Assembly: GCA_020622085.1 (NCBI GenBank)
Contig: JAHRYM010000001.1
Coordinates: 1,573,293-1,637,292, forward strand
From: Paracoccaceae bacterium
GTDB taxonomy: Bacteria; Pseudomonadota; Alphaproteobacteria; Rhodobacterales; Rhodobacteraceae
Direction of reading: 5' to 3'
Length of the DNA: 64,000 nt
Positions within the stretch are counted from its first letter, which is position 1, and each line of letters starts with the position of its first letter. The notes below the pieces were generated by a model. It did not search any database. It saw nothing but the letters and a program-made list of their open reading frames with translations, and was not told the origin of the DNA. Shown here in pieces: positions 40,222 to 49,115 of the stretch. Made by a program: the position numbers and the translations under genes.

Positions 40222-41595
40222 CTACTGGCTTGCGGCAGCGCGGCTCAGCGCCCTGCGGTCCAGCAGTTCTTCCGCCACCAGGAAGGCAAGTTCCAGCGAC
40301 TGGCTGGCGTTCAGGCGCGGGTCGCAGGCGGTATGATAGCGGTCCGACAGATCCTCGTCCTTGACCGCGCGCACGCCGCCGGTGCATTCCGTCACGTCCT
40401 GCCCGGTCATCTCGAAATGGACGCCGCCCGGGATCGTGCCTTCGGCCTTGTGCACGGCGAAGAACTCGCGCACCTCGCGCAGCACCGAATCGAAGGGCCG
40501 GGTCTTGTAGCCCGTGGCGGCCTTGATCGTGTTGCCGTGCATCGGATCGCAGGTCCAGACCACATGCGCGCCTTCTTCCTGAATGGCGCGGATCAGGCGC
40601 GGCAGGTTTTCGCCAACCTTGCCGGCGCCGAAGCGCGCAATCAGCGTCAGGCGGCCCGGTTCATTGTCGGGGTTCAGCCTTTCAACCAGCACCTTCAGGT
40701 CGTTCGACGACAGCGACGGCCCGCATTTCAGCCCGATCGGGTTCTGCACGCCGCGGCAAAATTCGACATGTGCCCCCTCGGTCTGCCGGGTGCGGTCGCC
40801 GATCCAGATCATGTGGCCCGATCCCGCCACCGGCAGGCCGGTGGTGCTGTCGATGCGGCAGAGCGCCTCTTCGTATTCCAGCAGCAGGGCTTCGTGGCTG
40901 GTGTAGAAATCCACTGTCGAAAGCGAGGTCGCGGTTTCCGAGGTCACGCCCGCCGCCGCCATGAAATCCATCGCATCCTGGATACGGGTCGCGAATTCGC
41001 GGTAGCGCTTGGCCTCATCCTCTTCTGTGAAGCCCGCGATCCAGCTTTGCACGCGGTGGATGTCGGCATAGCCGCCGGTCGAGAAGGCGCGCAGCAGGTT
41101 CAGGCTCGCCGCCGCCTGGGTATAGGCCTGGAGCATCCGCTGCGGATCGGGGATCCGTGCCTCGGGGGTGAAGTCGAAGCCGTTGATGATGTCGCCACGG
41201 TAGCTGGGCAGTTCGACCCCGCCCATCGCCTCGGTCGGCGCCGAGCGCGGCTTGGCGAACTGGCCCGCCATGCGGCCGACCTTCACCACCGGAACCTTGG
41301 CGCCCCAGGTCAGGACGATCGCCATCTGCAGGATCACCTTGAAGGTATCGCGGATGTTGTCGGCGGAAAATTCGGCAAAGCTTTCAGCGCAGTCCCCGCC
41401 TTGCAGCAGGAAGGCCCGGCCCTGCGCGACTTCGCCCAAAGCCTTCTTCAGCTTCCTTGCCTCACCGGCGAAGACCAGAGGCGGATATTTCGCAAGTTGC
41501 GACTCGACGGCCTTCACCGCGCCCAGGTCCGGATAATCGGGCATCTGAACCCGGGGCTTTGCGCGCCAATCGGATTTGGTCCAGCCCTTGGTCAT
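40222..41595 (-). CDS. aroG: Class II 3-deoxy-7-phosphoheptulonate (DAHP) synthase
   Basis: First step of the shikimate pathway: phosphoenolpyruvate plus erythrose 4-phosphate gives DAHP. The 457-residue product belongs to the plant-like class II. Diagnostic blocks are [11 protein letters not shown] (metal Cys), [33 protein letters not shown]-type GLKCGPS and [23 protein letters not shown]-type SD lies just before the ATG at 41595. It is alone, divergent from the glxA-type regulator gene. Confidence 0.96.
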   Translation of the reverse strand: MTKGWTKSDWRAKPRVQMPDYPDLGAVKAVESQLAKYPPLVFAGEARKLKKALGEVAQGRAFLLQGGDCAESFAEFSADNIRDTFKVILQMAIVLTWGAKVPVVKVGRMAGQFAKPRSAPTEAMGGVELPSYRGDIINGFDFTPEARIPDPQRMLQAYTQAAASLNLLRAFSTGGYADIHRVQSWIAGFTEEDEAKRYREFATRIQDAMDFMAAAGVTSETATSLSTVDFYTSHEALLLEYEEALCRIDSTTGLPVAGSGHMIWIGDRTRQTEGAHVEFCRGVQNPIGLKCGPSLSSNDLKVLVERLNPDNEPGRLTLIARFGAGKVGENLPRLIRAIQEEGAHVVWTCDPMHGNTIKAATGYKTRPFDSVLREVREFFAVHKAEGTIPGGVHFEMTGQDVTECTGGVRAVKDEDLSDRYHTACDPRLNASQSLELAFLVAEELLDRRALSRAAASQ

Positions 41596-41769
41596 CGGTC
41601 TTCTCCTGCTTGATCGGCGCCCCGCCGCCCGCGCGAACGAGGCTTTAGCGATAACGGCCCCTTATAGTCATGCCACCGGCAAGGTGCAAACCGAACCTGC
41701 CCAAAATGCCACTTGCCGCTCCCGAAAATTAGTGATGATGTCTCTCAAACGACAAAACGGGTCGCATCC

Positions 41770-42789
41770 ATGCAGTCTCCCTTGCAGCGCCGCGCCAAGC
41801 AGGCCGACACCCCGGGCCGGCAGCGGCGGTTCATCTTCCTGTTGCTGGACCAGTTCACGATGCTGGCCTTTGCCGGCGCGATCGAACCGCTCCGGATTGC
41901 CAACTACCTTCTGGGGCGCGAAGCCTACCAGTGGAAACTTGCGGGAGAAGGCGGGATCGAGGCCGTCTGCTCGAACGGTGCGGCCTTCAAGCTCGACATG
42001 GGGCTTGAAGAGATCACCCGCGACGACACGGTTCTGGTCTGTGGCGGCGTCGATGTGCAGGATGCGACGACGAAACCGGTGCTGAACTGGCTCAGGCGCG
42101 AGGCGCGGCGCGGAATCAGCATCGGCGGGCTTTGCACCGGCGCCTATACCGTCGCCCGGGCCGGGCTTCTGGACGGCAAGCGCGCCACGATCCACTGGGA
42201 AAACCAGGACAGCTTCCTTGAGGAATTCGAGGATGTGAAGCTGACGAAATCGGTTTTCGTCATGGACGGCAACCGCATGTCCACCGCCGGCGGCACCGCG
42301 TCCATCGACCTGATGCTGAAGATCATCGCCGCCGATCACGGTGAGGATATCGCCAATACCGTCGCCGACCAGCTGATCTATTCGTCGATCCGCACCGACC
42401 AGGACACCCAGCGCCTGTCGATCCCGACCCGGATCGGGGTCCGCCACCCCAAACTGAGCCAGGTCATCCAGAAGATGGAAGCAAACATCGAGGATCCGAT
42501 CAGCCCCGCGCAACTGGCGACCGATGTCGGCATGTCCACCCGGCAGCTTGAACGGCTGTTCCGCCGCTATCTGAACCGCAGCCCCAAACGCTATTACATG
42601 GAACTGCGGTTGTCGAAGGCCCGCAACCTCTTGATGCAGACCGACATGAGCGTGATCAACGTGGCGCTGGCCTGCGGCTTTGCCAGCCCGTCGCATTTCT
42701 CGAAATGCTACCGGGCACATTACCAGACCACCCCCTACCGCGAACGCGGCACGCAGGGCGGCGGGCCGACCACACGATTGTCGGTCTGA
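41770..42789 (+). CDS. GlxA-family transcriptional regulator (DJ-1/PfpI plus AraC HTH)
   Basis: A 339-residue regulator. The N-terminal amidase-like domain (about residues 20-185) includes the nucleophile-elbow-like GGLCTGAYTVARAGLL with Cys. The C-terminal AraC domain (about 230-330) has two HTH units: ISPAQLATDVGMSTRQLERLF and MSVINVALACGFASPSHFSKCY. Such regulators control amino-acid, betaine or arginine catabolism. The ATG at 41770 is preferred; an in-frame TTG at 41713 is possible. No target gene is adjacent. Confidence 0.9.
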   Translation: MQSPLQRRAKQADTPGRQRRFIFLLLDQFTMLAFAGAIEPLRIANYLLGREAYQWKLAGEGGIEAVCSNGAAFKLDMGLEEITRDDTVLVCGGVDVQDATTKPVLNWLRREARRGISIGGLCTGAYTVARAGLLDGKRATIHWENQDSFLEEFEDVKLTKSVFVMDGNRMSTAGGTASIDLMLKIIAADHGEDIANTVADQLIYSSIRTDQDTQRLSIPTRIGVRHPKLSQVIQKMEANIEDPISPAQLATDVGMSTRQLERLFRRYLNRSPKRYYMELRLSKARNLLMQTDMSVINVALACGFASPSHFSKCYRAHYQTTPYRERGTQGGGPTTRLSV

Positions 42790-42857
42790 CGGGCGCACCC
42801 GCCGCGTCTGACGGCTGTGCGCGCCCATCCGGGGGGCTGTGGCCCGTTGCCGCAGGC

Positions 42858-44012
42858 TCAGCCGATCATCGGCATCCGGCCGCCATAAACATCGTCATAA
42901 TGCCGCCTGAGTCGCATAAGCGCGATCCGCAGCACGATCTTGCCCGACCGGGCCGACCATCCCATCCGTTGCTCGGCGGACTCGATCCCTTCCAGATAGC
43001 AGCAGCAGCGCAACACGACATCCCCAAGCCCGGGGCCCAGGTCGCGCAGCGCCAGTGCCACCCGGTCGCGGGCCCGTGCCGCGCCATCCGCGCCTCCCGG
43101 TTCGCGGAAAGGTCCGCGGTCGGTCCCGGTCAGGAACCGGTCCCAGTTCTGCGCCACGCGCGGACCCACCTGCGCCAGTTCGAAATCCTCGCGCAGCCGC
43201 TCGGCCGCTGCCACCAACTCGGGCGCAAGAAACGGTGTTCCGTCCTTGTCGCGCCGCCGCGCCAGCACCTGGACCGGGCTTTCGGACAGGCTGACCCGCG
43301 CCCGCCGGGAGGAGCGTTCCCTGTCGGCCGCGCCCGGCAACGCCCAGTCCCGTTCATTTCCGGCAAACCGCATCGGTGCCTCGGCAAGGCCGCCATCCAG
43401 CCGTGCGGCTCCCGATTCATTGTCCTCGGCCAGCATCTGCCGGACTGCAGCCCGGCCGGCTGAACTCAGGGCATAGGTCGCCACTCGGCCGGGTTTCTGC
43501 ACCTCGATCCATCCCTTGACCGCAAAGGCCTCGGCAACCTGCCGCTCGACCACCGCAAGGCGCATCGTGCCCCTCAGGACCACCGCCTTGTCCAGTTCGG
43601 CAGAAACCGCAAGCACGGCATCGCTTTCGGTCAGTCGGCGCAGCACTCGCCGCGCCTCGCGGCGGAGCGTTGCTTCTGCGGGCAGATCGGCAGGTGCGGG
43701 GATCGGTCGGTGGGCAGTCATGTCGTGGTCACCCTGTTGTGATAGGCAATCGGGCTGCATCGGCCCCTGTCCGGTGGCGGGGCCGGCATCGCGCAGCACC
43801 GCCCCGATCCGTGTCAGCGCCTCGTCGACCAGCGGATCGTCGCGGCGGTTCTCATAGGCGCGGACCTGGCGCAGGATCGTCGAAGGATGGCAGCCTTCGA
43901 CGCGGGCAATCTCGCGCAGTGACAACCCCCTTTCGGTATGGGTCAGATAAAGCCGCGCCGCCTTGGGCAGCCAGGCCGGATACCCCGTGATGTCCCGGAT
44001 GCCGATGGTCAT
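42858..44012 (-). CDS. HTH-domain protein with C-terminal DUF6456-like region
   Basis: A 384-residue protein. Near residues 15-55 it has an HTH (KAARLYLTHTERGLSLREIA, then HPSTILRQVR), as in a chromosome-bound regulator. A middle part (about 100-205) reads like a winged helix, with LTESDAVLAVSAELDKAVV and VVERQVAEAFAVKGWIE. The C-terminal part (about 290-380, ERLREDFELAQVGPRVAQNW) matches a family I recall as DUF6456, found in Rhodobacterales. The target is unknown. The start at 44012 has AGGG about 6 bases upstream; an in-frame ATG-like start at 44120 lacks support. Confidence 0.8.
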   Translation of the reverse strand: MTIGIRDITGYPAWLPKAARLYLTHTERGLSLREIARVEGCHPSTILRQVRAYENRRDDPLVDEALTRIGAVLRDAGPATGQGPMQPDCLSQQGDHDMTAHRPIPAPADLPAEATLRREARRVLRRLTESDAVLAVSAELDKAVVLRGTMRLAVVERQVAEAFAVKGWIEVQKPGRVATYALSSAGRAAVRQMLAEDNESGAARLDGGLAEAPMRFAGNERDWALPGAADRERSSRRARVSLSESPVQVLARRRDKDGTPFLAPELVAAAERLREDFELAQVGPRVAQNWDRFLTGTDRGPFREPGGADGAARARDRVALALRDLGPGLGDVVLRCCCYLEGIESAEQRMGWSARSGKIVLRIALMRLRRHYDDVYGGRMPMIG

Positions 44013-44241
44013 CGGTTGCCCTTGAGGGTCGCTGCGCCAGACGGGCTCGGGAAGGCTCGGGGAAAGGCAACAGGATGTCGCATGTCTTATCTGTTCGTTA
44101 ATATGAGGCTCCTGTCGCAAAATCCTTGATAAATTCTAAAGATAGCTTGCCCAAACGGGCGGCGAAGGCGCGAAAGGCGCAACAGAGGGTTAACGCGGTG
44201 CAGCCTTTGGTCACTTGCACACACACCAAGGACCACCTCAC

Positions 44242-44550
44242 ATGCCTTCTGCCAAGAGCGACCTTCTTGCCGCAATCACGGCCCTGCGCCGCCCCCGCCT
44301 GCTGATCCGCGCCGCCCGGGCCGGGCTTGGCGACTATGACCGCATCCGCGACCTGCGCCGGCTGGTGCGCACTGCCTCCACTCCCGGACCGGACGCCGCG
44401 CTGCGCCAGCTTCTGGAAGAGGAACACCGGCTGGAATCGATCCGCCAGACCGGAGATGCCTCCTATTCGATGACACGGCATGTCGAGGTAATGATCGCCA
44501 TGATGGCCGAAGCGGCGGCCCTGCGCCCGCCTTGCGCCGAACCCGCCTGA
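44242..44550 (+). CDS. Small conserved alphaproteobacterial protein (DUF6477-like)
   Basis: A 102-residue basic, helical protein. Its start (SDLLAAITALRRPRLLIRAARAGLGDYDR) fits a small family I recall beside DUF6456 genes in Rhodobacterales (DUF6477; from memory). It has no signal peptide or membrane segment. AAGGA lies 9 bases before ATG 44242. It is divergent from the HTH gene, and a perfect 10-bp stem-loop follows its stop. Function unknown. Confidence 0.75.
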   Translation: MPSAKSDLLAAITALRRPRLLIRAARAGLGDYDRIRDLRRLVRTASTPGPDAALRQLLEEEHRLESIRQTGDASYSMTRHVEVMIAMMAEAAALRPPCAEPA

Positions 44551-44628
44551 GGGCAGCGGAAATCCGCCCCCGCCGGCAAGCCTACCCCGGATCGTGTCCG
44601 GAAGACGAGCCCGGCGCCCTTTGCCAAA

Positions 44629-44662
44629 GTGCCGCCCCAGAGCCCCTTGCGCGGGGCGGCAC
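44629..44662 (+). other. Stem-loop after the small protein gene
   Basis: Perfect 10-bp stem (GTGCCGCCCC at 44629-44638 with GGGGCGGCAC at 44653-44662), 14-base loop, no T run. It lies between the 102-residue gene and tRNA-Cys and probably serves as a transcription end or RNA-stability element. Confidence 0.55.
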
Positions 44663-44690
44663 CTTCCAGTATGCAACCCCCACCTCCGGC

Positions 44691-44764
44691 GGCGGGTTGG
44701 CGGAGAGGTTACGCAGCGGATTGCAAATCCGTGAAGACCGGTTCGATTCCGGTACCCGCCTCCA
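44691..44764 (+). tRNA. tRNA-Cys (GCA)
   Basis: A 74-nt cloverleaf. The acceptor stem pairs GGCGGGT with ACCCGCC, and a D-arm precedes the 7-base loop TTGCAAA with anticodon GCA at 44723-44725. The T-arm is CCGGTTCGATTCCGG, and the 3' end TCCA is encoded. It is followed by CCTTTTTC, a likely terminator run. The 3' end is a typical integration site, and an integrase remnant starts about 180 bases downstream. Confidence 0.97.
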
Positions 44765-44881
44765 ATTCCCCTTTTTCGCTAGATTTCCTGTGGTCTTCGC
44801 CAGAAGCGGTCATTGAATTCATCGGGAAAATAGACTGTGAGCCATCTTCTGCGGCAAGATCGGCTGTGGCCACCCAACTTG

Positions 44882-44926
44882 TGTGGGTATCGAATGCGGG
44901 TATTCTCGGAACTGCCGATACCCACA
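44882..44926. repeat. 11-bp inverted repeat before the integrase remnant
   Basis: TGTGGGTATCG (44882-44892) and CGATACCCACA (44916-44926) are perfect inverted copies with a 23-base centre, 22 bases before the integrase-like ATG. The position between attL and int suggests an integrase arm site or an operator; this is inferred. Confidence 0.55.
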
Positions 44927-44947
44927 TACCCCGCAGGACCGATTCAG

Positions 44948-45412
44948 ATGCCCTTGACCGATGCTGCCTGTCGGGGCGCGAAGCCCGATCCCTTTGGAAA
45001 GCCACGGAAACTTGTAGATTGGGGCGGTTTGCTGCTGCTCGTCTCGCCATCGGGTGGCAGCTTGTCGAGAATGGGATATAGGTCGAAGGCAAGGAAAAGG
45101 CCCTGTCCTTCGGGGCCTGCCCGGATGTGAAGATGGCCGATGCCCGCGCGCTACGCGACAAGGCGAAGCGGTCACTGGCCGAAGGGCGCGATCCGGGAGC
45201 CAATGCCAAAGCTGCGCTGACTGCCCCTTCCGGGAATACGTTCGAAGCCGTGGCGCGCGAGTGGATCAGGGCGCAGGAAGCAACCTGGACACCCGCCCAT
45301 AGTGCCCGCATCCTGTTCCGTTTCGAACGGGATGTGTTCAAAGCGATTGGGGCAACCATCATGGCCGAAGTGACCGCCCGGCAAATTCTGGCCATGCTGC
45401 GCCCCGTGGTGG
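44948..45412 (+). pseudogene. P4-type tyrosine integrase, frameshifted and truncated
   Basis: Residues from ATG 44948 (MPLTDAACRGAKPDPFGKPR, then KLVDWGGLLLLVSPSGG) match the N-terminal DUF4102 arm-binding domain of P4-like integrases. Near 45083 a single-base loss changes frame. The second frame then continues DVKMADARALRDKAKRSLAEG and NTFEAVAREWIRAQEATWTP, the start of the core-binding domain. Family resemblance stops near 45407 (AMLRPV), leaving about 150 of ~400 residues. The catalytic domain with its Arg/His/Tyr residues is absent, so it cannot be active. The gene points away from tRNA-Cys, as expected for an element integrated there. Confidence 0.85.
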
Positions 45413-45565
45413 CCCGTCTATTTCTCCGACGGACATCTCCGGCACGTCGCTCGCTGGCACGAGGCCGTGAGCGCGCTTCTGGCGCAGCGTGACGCGCTAT
45501 CCGCGATCGTCGAGAGGTATGGGCAGGCGCTTGCCGCGCTCGCGCGCAAGCATCCGGAGCTCGCG
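45404..45565 (+). pseudogene. Unidentified coding fragment beyond the integrase breakpoint
   Basis: In the frame one base off the integrase, 45404-45565 reads PWWPVYFSDGHLRHVARW, then HEAVSALLAQRDALSAIVER and YGQALAALARKHPEL. This has the composition of a real helical protein. It has no start at its left edge and runs into a 32-bp direct repeat at its right edge. I do not recognise the family. It may be a leftover of another island gene joined by recombination. Confidence 0.35.
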
Positions 45566-45625
45566 CTTCAGCGTGGCGCGGCCGGGGATGGACGGCGCTT
45601 GCCGCGCTCGCGCGCAAGCATCCGG
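45526..45625. repeat. 32-bp direct repeat at the acyltransferase 3' end
   Basis: The same 32 bases occur at 45526-45557 and 45594-45625 (start to start 68 bases). The second copy lies inside the end of the acyltransferase gene and encodes its last residues (RMLARERGKR on the minus strand). The first copy lies beyond its stop. The 68-base period is not a multiple of three, so the duplication shifts frame. Confidence 0.8.
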
Positions 45626-46617
45626 GGCCGGTTTTCGAGGCGGCGTCGAAGCACGGGCAGCGCGTGGCGCGCGAAGCCCTCGGGCAGTGGGCGCGAGCCG
45701 GTGCGGAACGGCGCCTCGATCAGCCGATAAGAGAAGGCCGCCAAGACGAGCGAAGCACACGTCGTCAAGGCGAACGCGGTCGCGGGGTCGAGCGACCCGC
45801 GCGCCGCGATGGCGATCGGGTAGTGCCAGAGATAAAGGCCGAAGCTCAGAACGCCGACGCCGCGCATTGGCGGCGATCTCAGGAAGGCGCCGAACGCGCC
45901 CAAGTCGCGCACGGCGGCCGCGATCATGCCGGCGCTCGCGATCTCGGCGATCGAGATCCAGATAACAAGCGCCGCGGCCGTAGCGAATCGTGCAAAGACG
46001 AAAGCGGCGATGCACGCGGCGGCCGAGGCCGAGAACACGACTCGGGGCGATCGAAGGTGATCGAGGGGAAGCGTTGCGAGCGCCGCACCAAGGAAGAGGC
46101 CGGAAGAGTGCGAGACAGGCGAGTAGAAACCAAGGCGCCATTCATCCGAAAGCGCGAGGCCGATCCGCGCCGCGGTCACCGTCAGGAAGAGGGTCGCGCA
46201 GACCGCGCGGAACGCGGGGCGATCGAGCGCGAGCGCGAGCGCGGCGACGGCTGCGTAAAACTGCAACTCGGCGCCGATCGTCCAAGTGTGAACGAGAGGG
46301 CCGCCGGTCGGAAGTGCCGCGAAGTTCCCGAGGAACATGGCGCCTGGAAGGAACTCGGCGGGATCGAGGTGCAACAGGATCGCGAAGCCGGCCGAGACGA
46401 CGAGCAAGAGCGGCCAAAGGCGGCGCAGCCGGCGCATCATGAACTGACGGAAGGTGAAACGACCAGATAGGGTGATCGAGGCGGTGAGATAGCCGCTCAG
46501 GACAAAGAACACGTCAACGCCGAGGAATCCGCCGAGCACACCCGGCAAGCGCACGTGAAAGGCGACGACGACGAGGGCCGCGATCGCGCGCAGCCCGTCG
46601 AGTTCCGGAATGTAGCG
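45568..46617 (-). CDS. Acyltransferase 3 family protein, start codon not identifiable
   Basis: A membrane O-acyltransferase of the OafA/YrhL type that acetylates sugars or lipids of the envelope. The open frame gives about 349 residues with roughly ten hydrophobic helices. The conserved N-terminal block RYIPELDGLRAIAALVVVAF is followed by the family His and by FLGVDVFFVLSGYL, LRRLWPLLLV and GLYLWHYPI. No ATG, GTG or TTG lies between the in-frame stop at 46654 and the RYIPE block. The first GTG (46554) falls after the catalytic His. Translation may begin at ATT 46626 (a GGGAG lies 11 bases upstream), or the start was lost. The C-terminal 19 residues come from a duplicated repeat. Its GCG/CGA-rich base use differs from its neighbours, suggesting foreign origin. 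Confidence 0.7.
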   Translation of the reverse strand, partial: RYIPELDGLRAIAALVVVAFHVRLPGVLGGFLGVDVFFVLSGYLTASITLSGRFTFRQFMMRRLRRLWPLLLVVSAGFAILLHLDPAEFLPGAMFLGNFAALPTGGPLVHTWTIGAELQFYAAVAALALALDRPAFRAVCATLFLTVTAARIGLALSDEWRLGFYSPVSHSSGLFLGAALATLPLDHLRSPRVVFSASAAACIAAFVFARFATAAALVIWISIAEIASAGMIAAAVRDLGAFGAFLRSPPMRGVGVLSFGLYLWHYPIAIAARGSLDPATAFALTTCASLVLAAFSYRLIEAPFRTGSRPLPEGFARHALPVLRRRLENRPRMLARERGKRRPSPAAPR

Positions 46618-46850
46618 CGTGGAAATGCGAAGCTGATCTCCCTTGATGCAGCCTTACGGCGAAATGCGGCGAGGTTGGGGCGCGGCCTTCGATCGCCGAT
46701 CGGCAAGACACGCGACACCGGGCGGAAGCGACAGCGGTCGGCGATCCCGGCCGGGCGCGAAGCCAATCAGCAAGAGCGGGAACCTGGCGCACTGCATCGG
46801 GCGCGGAGTGATATGCGCGGGGATTGCCGGGCGGCGGCGGCGTTGCGCCG

Positions 46851-48098
46851 TCAGGGCGCCTTTCGTCCCTGACCGCCCTGCCCCGCGCCGGTCACGAACA
46901 GCAATGCCGGGCACTCGATCAACCGCTTCATCCCATGGACGAACTGTGCCGCTTCAGCGCCGTCGATGATCCGGTGGTCGAAAGCTCCCGACAGATTCAT
47001 CATCCGCCGCACCACGATCCTGCCGCCGCGCACCACGGGGCGGTCTTCGATCCGGTTGGGGCCAAGGATCGCCACTTCGGGTGCGTTGATGATCGGCATC
47101 GCCGACAATCCTCCCAAGGGACCAAGGCTTGTGATCGTGATGGTGGAACCGGCCAGTTCCCCGGCGGTTGCGCGGCCGTCCCTTGCGGCCTCTGTCACGC
47201 GCGCGATCTCGGCGGCAAGCGACCACAGGTCCAGCCTCTCGGCATGGCGGACCACCGGCACCATCAGCCCGCCCGGTGTCTGCGTGGCGATCCCCACATG
47301 GACCGAGAGGTGGCGGCTGAGCACGCCCTTCCCGGCATCGTAACGGGCGTTGATCGACGGAAAGTCGGGAACCAGACGCACGATCGCGGTGATGAAGAAC
47401 GGCAGGAACGAAAGCTTCGGCATGCCGTCGCTGCGGGTCCGGTTCAACTCGGCCCGAAGATCTTCAAGCGCGGTCATGTCGATCTCCTCGACATAGCCGA
47501 AATGCGGAATCTGGCGCTTGGCCTCCTGCATCCTTTCGGCGATGCGCCGACGCAGGCCGATGATCCGCACCTCTTCGACCTCGTCTTCCGGGGGCGCGGC
47601 TGGCATCCGTTCCAGATCCCGCATCAGGATCCGGCCGTGCGGCCCGCTGCCCCGAAGACCCCCGAGCGCGATGCCGCGGTCCCTGGCCACGCGCCGCACG
47701 AGCGGCGAGGCAAGCGGCAGGTGCGGCGCGTCCCCCACATGGGCCGGCCCGTCCTTCGTTGCACCGCTTGCCGCCTTGTCGCTGTCCGCCGTTTCCGGCA
47801 GGGGTGCAGGCGCCGCAGCCTGTCCGGCATTCACCGGTTCCGCCACCCGGCCTTCCGCCGCCCCGGTCTCGAACTCGGCCAGAAGCGCCCCCACCCGCAC
47901 CCGGTCGCCCGGCTCGCCATGCAGGCCCACCACCCGGCCACTGACCGGCGAGGTCAGCTCGACGGTTGCCTTGTCGGTCATCACGTCGACCAGCAACTGA
48001 TCCTCGGCCACCATTTCGCCCGCCTTGACATGCCAGGCGGCGATTTCGGCTTCGGCCGCGCCCTCTCCCAGATCTGGCATCTTGAACCCATAGGTCAT
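46851..48098 (-). CDS. bkdB: Branched-chain 2-oxoacid dehydrogenase E2 (dihydrolipoamide acyltransferase)
   Basis: Core acyltransferase of a 2-oxoacid dehydrogenase complex, 415 residues. The lipoyl domain (residues 1-80) carries the lipoylated Lys43 in VMTDKATVE. An Ala/Pro linker follows, then an E3/E1-binding domain near residue 130 (ASPLVRRVARDRGIAL) and the catalytic domain with FDHRIIDG (His and Asp about residues 375-379). The start overlaps the bkdA2 stop (ATGA). It is third in bkdA1-bkdA2-bkdB. No E3 gene follows. Confidence 0.93.
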   Translation of the reverse strand: MTYGFKMPDLGEGAAEAEIAAWHVKAGEMVAEDQLLVDVMTDKATVELTSPVSGRVVGLHGEPGDRVRVGALLAEFETGAAEGRVAEPVNAGQAAAPAPLPETADSDKAASGATKDGPAHVGDAPHLPLASPLVRRVARDRGIALGGLRGSGPHGRILMRDLERMPAAPPEDEVEEVRIIGLRRRIAERMQEAKRQIPHFGYVEEIDMTALEDLRAELNRTRSDGMPKLSFLPFFITAIVRLVPDFPSINARYDAGKGVLSRHLSVHVGIATQTPGGLMVPVVRHAERLDLWSLAAEIARVTEAARDGRATAGELAGSTITITSLGPLGGLSAMPIINAPEVAILGPNRIEDRPVVRGGRIVVRRMMNLSGAFDHRIIDGAEAAQFVHGMKRLIECPALLFVTGAGQGGQGRKAP

Positions 48099-49114
48099 GT
48101 CTCGGCCTCCACGCAGCGCCGCAATGCCTTGCCGACCCGCGCCGGCCCGGGGAAATAGTCCCACTCGAAGGCATGGGGATAGGGTGTGTCCCAGCCGGTG
48201 ACACGTTCGATGGGCGCTTGCAGGTGGTAGAAGCATTCTTCTTGCACCAGCGCCGACAGCTCCGCCCCATAGCCGCCAAAGCGCGAGGCCTCGTGCACGA
48301 TCACGCAGCGCCCGGTCTTCTTCACCGAAGCCGTGACGGTGTCGATGTCGAGCGGCACCAGCGTGCGCAGGTCGATCACCTCGGCGTCGATCCCGGTCTC
48401 GGCAGCGGCAGCCTGCGCGACATGGACCATCGTGCCATAGGCCAGCACCGTGACCGCTCGACCCGCGCGCACCACGTTCGCCGTTCCCAGCGGGATGGCG
48501 TAATGACCCTCGGGCACCTCGCTGGCCGGGTGGTTTGACCAAGGCTCCACCGGGCGTTCGGGGTGGCCGTCGAACGGGCCCTGGTAAAGCCGCTTCGGTT
48601 CCAGGAAGATCACCGGGTCGTCTTCCTCGATCGCGGCGATCAAGAGGCCCTTGGCGTCATATGGGGTCGATGGGATGACCGTCTTCAGCCCCGTGACATG
48701 GGCAAAGATCGCCTCGGGGCTGGAACTATGGGTCTGCCCGCCGAATATCCCGCCGCCATAGGGGGTGCGCACCGTGATCGGCGCCCAGAAATCCCCGGCC
48801 GAACGGTAGCGCAGCCGCGCGGCCTCGGACACCAACTGGTCATAGGCGGGCAGGATGTAGTCGGCGAACTGGATTTCCACCACCGGGCGCAAGCCGTAGG
48901 CGCCCATGCCGATGGCGGTGGCGATGATGCCGCCTTCGGAAATCGGCGCGTCGAAACAGCGCTTCGCCCCATATTTCGCCGCAAGCCCGTCGGTTGCCCG
49001 GAACACCCCGCCGAAATAGCCGACATCCTCGCCGAAGATCAGCATCTTCGGGTCGCGCGACAGCATCACGTCAAGGGCCGAATTGATCGCCTGGATCATG
49101 TTCATCCTCGGCAT
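48095..49114 (-). CDS. bkdA2: Branched-chain 2-oxoacid dehydrogenase E1 beta
   Basis: Beta subunit of the thiamine-diphosphate-dependent E1 decarboxylase, 339 residues. Motifs are MIQAINSALDVML, IFGEDVGYFGGVFRATDGL, PISEGGIIATAIGMGAYGLRP, EIQFADYILPAYDQL and VIHEASRFGGYGAEL. The gene starts one base after the bkdA1 stop region (TGACATG) with GGAGGG 5 bases upstream. The products are acyl-CoA from 2-oxoisovalerate and related acids. Confidence 0.94.
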   Translation of the reverse strand: MPRMNMIQAINSALDVMLSRDPKMLIFGEDVGYFGGVFRATDGLAAKYGAKRCFDAPISEGGIIATAIGMGAYGLRPVVEIQFADYILPAYDQLVSEAARLRYRSAGDFWAPITVRTPYGGGIFGGQTHSSSPEAIFAHVTGLKTVIPSTPYDAKGLLIAAIEEDDPVIFLEPKRLYQGPFDGHPERPVEPWSNHPASEVPEGHYAIPLGTANVVRAGRAVTVLAYGTMVHVAQAAAAETGIDAEVIDLRTLVPLDIDTVTASVKKTGRCVIVHEASRFGGYGAELSALVQEECFYHLQAPIERVTGWDTPYPHAFEWDYFPGPARVGKALRRCVEAET

Positions 49115-49115
49115 G

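Noticed and set aside
44765-46850. attR copy of the tRNA-Cys 3' end
   Set aside because: I looked for a second GGTTCGATTCCGG...TCCA string as far as the bkd genes and did not see one.
46851-48542. Extension of bkdB to 563 residues
   Set aside because: The upstream part is the bkdA2 gene in another frame; the lipoyl domain starts at ATG 48098 and overlaps the bkdA2 stop.
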